Shown piece by piece: positions 61,479 through 64,000 of a stretch of 64,000 nt of DNA; the first letter of the stretch is position 1; every line of letters starts with the position of its first letter. The notes under the pieces were generated by a model. It was not told where the DNA came from. It saw only the letters and a list, made by a program, of their open reading frames with translations, and made no database searches. This DNA comes from Polyangium fumosum (GTDB lineage: Bacteria; Myxococcota_A; Polyangia; Polyangiales; Polyangiaceae). Location: assembly GCF_005144585.1 (NCBI RefSeq), contig NZ_SSMQ01000035.1, positions 60,280 through 124,279 of the forward strand, given 5' to 3'. A program made the position numbers and the translations under genes.

Positions 61479-63593
61479 GTGGCCCGCGAATACAGCCTGG
61501 AGCGCACGAGAAACATCGGGATCATGGCCCACATCGATGCGGGCAAGACCACGGTGACCGAGCGCATCCTCTATTACACGGGCGTCAACTACAAGCTGGG
61601 CGAGGTCCACGAGGGCGCTGCGACCATGGACTGGATGGTCCAGGAGCAGGAGCGCGGGATCACGATCACGGCTGCGGCGACAAACTGCTTCTGGGAGCCG
61701 AAGGAAGGCCCGGACGCCGGGATCCGGCACCGCATCAACATCATCGACACGCCCGGCCACGTGGACTTCACGATCGAGGTCGAGCGCAGCTTGCGCGTGC
61801 TCGACGGCGCGGTCGCGGTGTTCGACGGTGGCAACGGCGTCGAGCCGCAGAGCGAGACGGTCTGGCGTCAGGCGGACAAGTACCGGGTCCCGCGGATCGC
61901 GTTCATCAACAAGATGGACAAGATCGGCGCGGACTTCGACATGTGCGTCGACTCGATGAAGGACCGGCTCGGCACGAACGCGGTGGCAGTGCACTACCCG
62001 CTCGGCGCGGAGGACAAGTTCCGCGGCGTCATCGACATCGTCCGCATGCGCGCGGCGGTCTTCGACGACGAGACGAAGGGCGCCGAGTACAGGTGGGAAG
62101 CCATCCCTGCGGATCTCGAGGCGAAGTGCCGGGAGCTCCGGGAGCGCCTCATCGAGGCGTGCGCGGATGCGAGCGACGCCGTGATGGAGAAGTTCGTCGG
62201 CGGAGATTCCGCCTCGGTCACCGAGGAAGAGATCTACGCGGCGATCCGCGCGGGCACGCTGAACTTCAAGCTCGTGCCGGTGCTCTGCGGCTCGGCGTTC
62301 AAGAACAAGGGCATCCAGCTCTTGCTCGACGCGATCATCCAGCTCCTGCCTTCGCCGGTCGACATTCCGCCGGTGCAGGGCACGGATCCGGACAAGAAGG
62401 ACAAGGTGGTGACGCGCAAGGCGGCGGACAACGAGCCGTTCGCCGCGCTCGCGTTCAAGGTGATGAACGATCCCTTCGGCCACCTCACGTACTTCCGGGT
62501 CTACTCGGGCACGGTCGAGAGCGGCTCGAGCGTCCTCAACTCGACGCGCGGCAAGCGCGAGCGTTTCGGGCGCATCCTGCGCATGCACGCGAACAAGCGT
62601 GAAGAGGTCAAGACCTGCTACGCCGGCAACATCTACGCGGCGGTGGGTCTCCGCGACACGCGGACGGGAGACACGCTCTGCGAAGAGAAGCACCCGGTCG
62701 TCCTTGAACGGATGGAGTTCCCGGACCCGGTCATCTCCATCGCGATCGAGCCGAAGACCAAGGCGGATCTCGACAAGCTCGGCGTGTCGCTCCAGAAGCT
62801 CATGTTCGAGGACCCGTCTTTCCGGACGTTCACGAACGAGGAGACCGGGCAGACGATCATCGCCGGCATGGGCGAGCTGCACCTCGAGATCATCGTCGAC
62901 CGCCTGAAGCGCGAGTTCAAGGTCGACGCCAACGTCGGCAAGCCCGAGGTCGCCTATCGCGAGACGGTGTCGCGCAAGGTCACCGACGTCGAGGGCCGGT
63001 TCGTCCGGCAGACCGGCGGGCACGGTCAATATGGTCACGTCGTGATCGATCTCGGCCCTGCGCCCCGCGGCGCTGGGTTCGTCTTCGTCAACGACATCAC
63101 TGGCGGCATCATCCCCAAGGAGTTCATCCCCTCCGCGGAGAAGGGGATTCGAGACGCGCTCGGGCGCGGGGTGCTCGCTGGTTATCCGGTGGTGGACGTC
63201 GAGGTGCGGCTGCACTTCGGCAGCTACCACGAGGTCGACTCGTCGGGCCCCGCCTTCGAGGTGGCTGGCTCGATTGCGTTCCAGGAGGCGGCCAAGCGCG
63301 CGGGCCTCGTGCTCCTGGAGCCGGTCATGTCGGTCGAGGTGGTTTGCCCGGAGCAATACCTCGGCGACGTCATCGGCGACCTGAACAGCCGTCGCGGGCG
63401 GATTCTCGACATGGGGCAGCGGGGAAATGCGCGCGTCGTGCGCGCAGAGGTTCCGCTCGCCTCGATGTTCGGCTACGCGACGGACGTGCGTTCGAAGACG
63501 CAGGGCCGCGCGACGCACACGATGCAGATTTCGAATTACGCACCAGTCCCGGTCGCGATCCAGGAAGAGATCGTCGCCAAGCAGCGAGGTTAG
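61479..63593 (+). CDS. fusA: Elongation factor G
   Basis: 704 residues, GTG start after AGGAGGAA. G-domain motifs [27 protein letters not shown] and NKMDKIG are normal, as are GHGQYGHV and the domain IV/V region. Drives ribosomal translocation and recycling. Complete and canonical, in contrast to the neighbouring EF-Tu. Confidence 0.97.
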   Translation: MAREYSLERTRNIGIMAHIDAGKTTVTERILYYTGVNYKLGEVHEGAATMDWMVQEQERGITITAAATNCFWEPKEGPDAGIRHRINIIDTPGHVDFTIEVERSLRVLDGAVAVFDGGNGVEPQSETVWRQADKYRVPRIAFINKMDKIGADFDMCVDSMKDRLGTNAVAVHYPLGAEDKFRGVIDIVRMRAAVFDDETKGAEYRWEAIPADLEAKCRELRERLIEACADASDAVMEKFVGGDSASVTEEEIYAAIRAGTLNFKLVPVLCGSAFKNKGIQLLLDAIIQLLPSPVDIPPVQGTDPDKKDKVVTRKAADNEPFAALAFKVMNDPFGHLTYFRVYSGTVESGSSVLNSTRGKRERFGRILRMHANKREEVKTCYAGNIYAAVGLRDTRTGDTLCEEKHPVVLERMEFPDPVISIAIEPKTKADLDKLGVSLQKLMFEDPSFRTFTNEETGQTIIAGMGELHLEIIVDRLKREFKVDANVGKPEVAYRETVSRKVTDVEGRFVRQTGGHGQYGHVVIDLGPAPRGAGFVFVNDITGGIIPKEFIPSAEKGIRDALGRGVLAGYPVVDVEVRLHFGSYHEVDSSGPAFEVAGSIAFQEAAKRAGLVLLEPVMSVEVVCPEQYLGDVIGDLNSRRGRILDMGQRGNARVVRAEVPLASMFGYATDVRSKTQGRATHTMQISNYAPVPVAIQEEIVAKQRG

Positions 63594-63596
63594 GCA

Positions 63597-64000
63597 ATGG
63601 CCAAGGAGAAATTCAGTCGAACGAAGCCCCACGTGAACGTCGGCACGATCGGTCACATCGATCACGGCAAGACCACGCTCACGGCGGCCATCGTCAAGGT
63701 CCAGTCCAAGCAGAAGCTTGCGAAAGAGATCAAGTACGCCGACATCGCCAAGGGCGGCACCGTCCGTGACGAGACGAAGACGGTGACGATCGCGGCGGCG
63801 CACGTGGAGTACGAGTCGCCGAAGCGCCACTACGCGCACGTCGACTGCCCCGGCCACGCCGACTACATCAAGAACATGATTACGGGCGCCGCGCAGATGG
63901 ACGGCGCGATCCTCGTGGTCAGCGCGCTCGACAGCGTCATGCCGCAGACCCGCGAGCACGTGCTCCTCGCGCGCCAGGTCGGCCTGAACTACCTCGTCGT
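63597..64000 (+). CDS. tuf: Elongation factor Tu, N-terminal part (cut by window end)
   Basis: 134 residues visible, starting 3 bases after fusA with GAGG 7 bases upstream. GHIDHGKT (19-26) and DCPGH (83-87, including the catalytic His87) are normal. The switch I effector loop, in most bacteria ending in RGIT, reads here [17 protein letters not shown], with Lys-Thr-Val-Thr (61-64) in place of Arg-Gly-Ile-Thr; the Mg-binding Thr is kept. The rest is close to standard EF-Tu. It may be a feature of the lineage. It completes the str operon order rpsL-rpsG-fusA-tuf. Confidence 0.93.
   Translation, partial: MAKEKFSRTKPHVNVGTIGHIDHGKTTLTAAIVKVQSKQKLAKEIKYADIAKGGTVRDETKTVTIAAAHVEYESPKRHYAHVDCPGHADYIKNMITGAAQMDGAILVVSALDSVMPQTREHVLLARQVGLNYLV

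Noticed and set aside
61282..61557. Small gene in the rpsG-fusA spacer
   Set aside because: Overlaps fusA, crosses both hairpins, and has no ribosome-binding site or motif.
61446..63959. Antisense frame (837 codons) over fusA and tuf
   Set aside because: Overlaps two universal genes completely and has no recognisable motif.

Overview
The window is about 64 kb of very GC-rich bacterial DNA and almost certainly belongs to a myxobacterium of the Polyangium/Sorangium type (Myxococcota). The signs are: many lipoproteins with Gly/Ser-rich linkers, a canonical MYXO-CTERM sorting tail on one protein, CNGIDDDCNG-type repeats, an FHA-type sigma-54 activator, and an EF-Tu whose effector loop departs from the bacterial norm. 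Nothing looks like a plasmid, phage or insertion sequence. No rRNA, tRNA or CRISPR array was seen.

Layout. 1-6.3 kb: the end of an operon with an unidentified protein, a membrane-anchored tubulin-like protein and a membrane-anchored protein related to YprA/Hrq1 (DUF1998) helicases. 6.3-25 kb: cell-envelope and surface genes (CehA-type PHP hydrolase, short-chain dehydrogenase, CBS protein, Uma2-like nuclease, L,D-transpeptidase, beta-propeller lipoprotein, VIT/vWA/DUF2135 lipoprotein, microbial PARG-like protein, repeat-rich secreted protein). 26.3-27.3 kb: a small island of lower GC with a frameshifted gene and a small companion, closed by a hairpin. 27.4-31.4 kb: the Hen1-Pnkp RNA-repair pair. 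31.5-38.9 kb: a papain/calpain-like protease with a peptidoglycan-binding-like domain, three perfectly spaced 116-bp tandem repeats, an FHA sigma-54 activator, a GAF-LuxR regulator, and, convergent to these, an acyl-homoserine-lactone-synthase/FeeM-like acyltransferase in operon with a haem-oxygenase-like di-iron enzyme. 38.9-48.6 kb: a secreted TPR-CHAT protease with a MYXO-CTERM tail, an ABC exporter operon, a HEAT-like protein and an AAA ATPase. 48.6-60.1 kb: a hydrolase-fold protein that lost its catalytic triad, an XRE regulator, pssA, ccsA-hemA-hemC, a GH57 branching enzyme and small surface proteins. 60.1-64 kb: the str ribosomal operon rpsL-rpsG-fusA-tuf (tuf cut by the window end).

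How the parts may work together. Hen1 seals and marks broken RNA ends with Pnkp; ccsA, hemA and hemC supply tetrapyrrole and cytochrome biogenesis; rpsL to tuf form the translation operon. The regulator/synthase block at 33-38 kb has the parts of a chemical signalling unit (acyl-signal synthase, modifying oxidase, GAF-LuxR receiver candidate, sigma-54 activator), but that link is inference. A recurring sign across the window is a TANNNT hexamer 6-8 nt before the start codon of at least eleven genes with no clear Shine-Dalgarno sequence, which suggests widespread leaderless transcripts.

Limits: family names come from reading motifs by eye; no database search was run. Starts of secreted proteins were chosen by signal peptide and upstream signals and may be off by a few codons.
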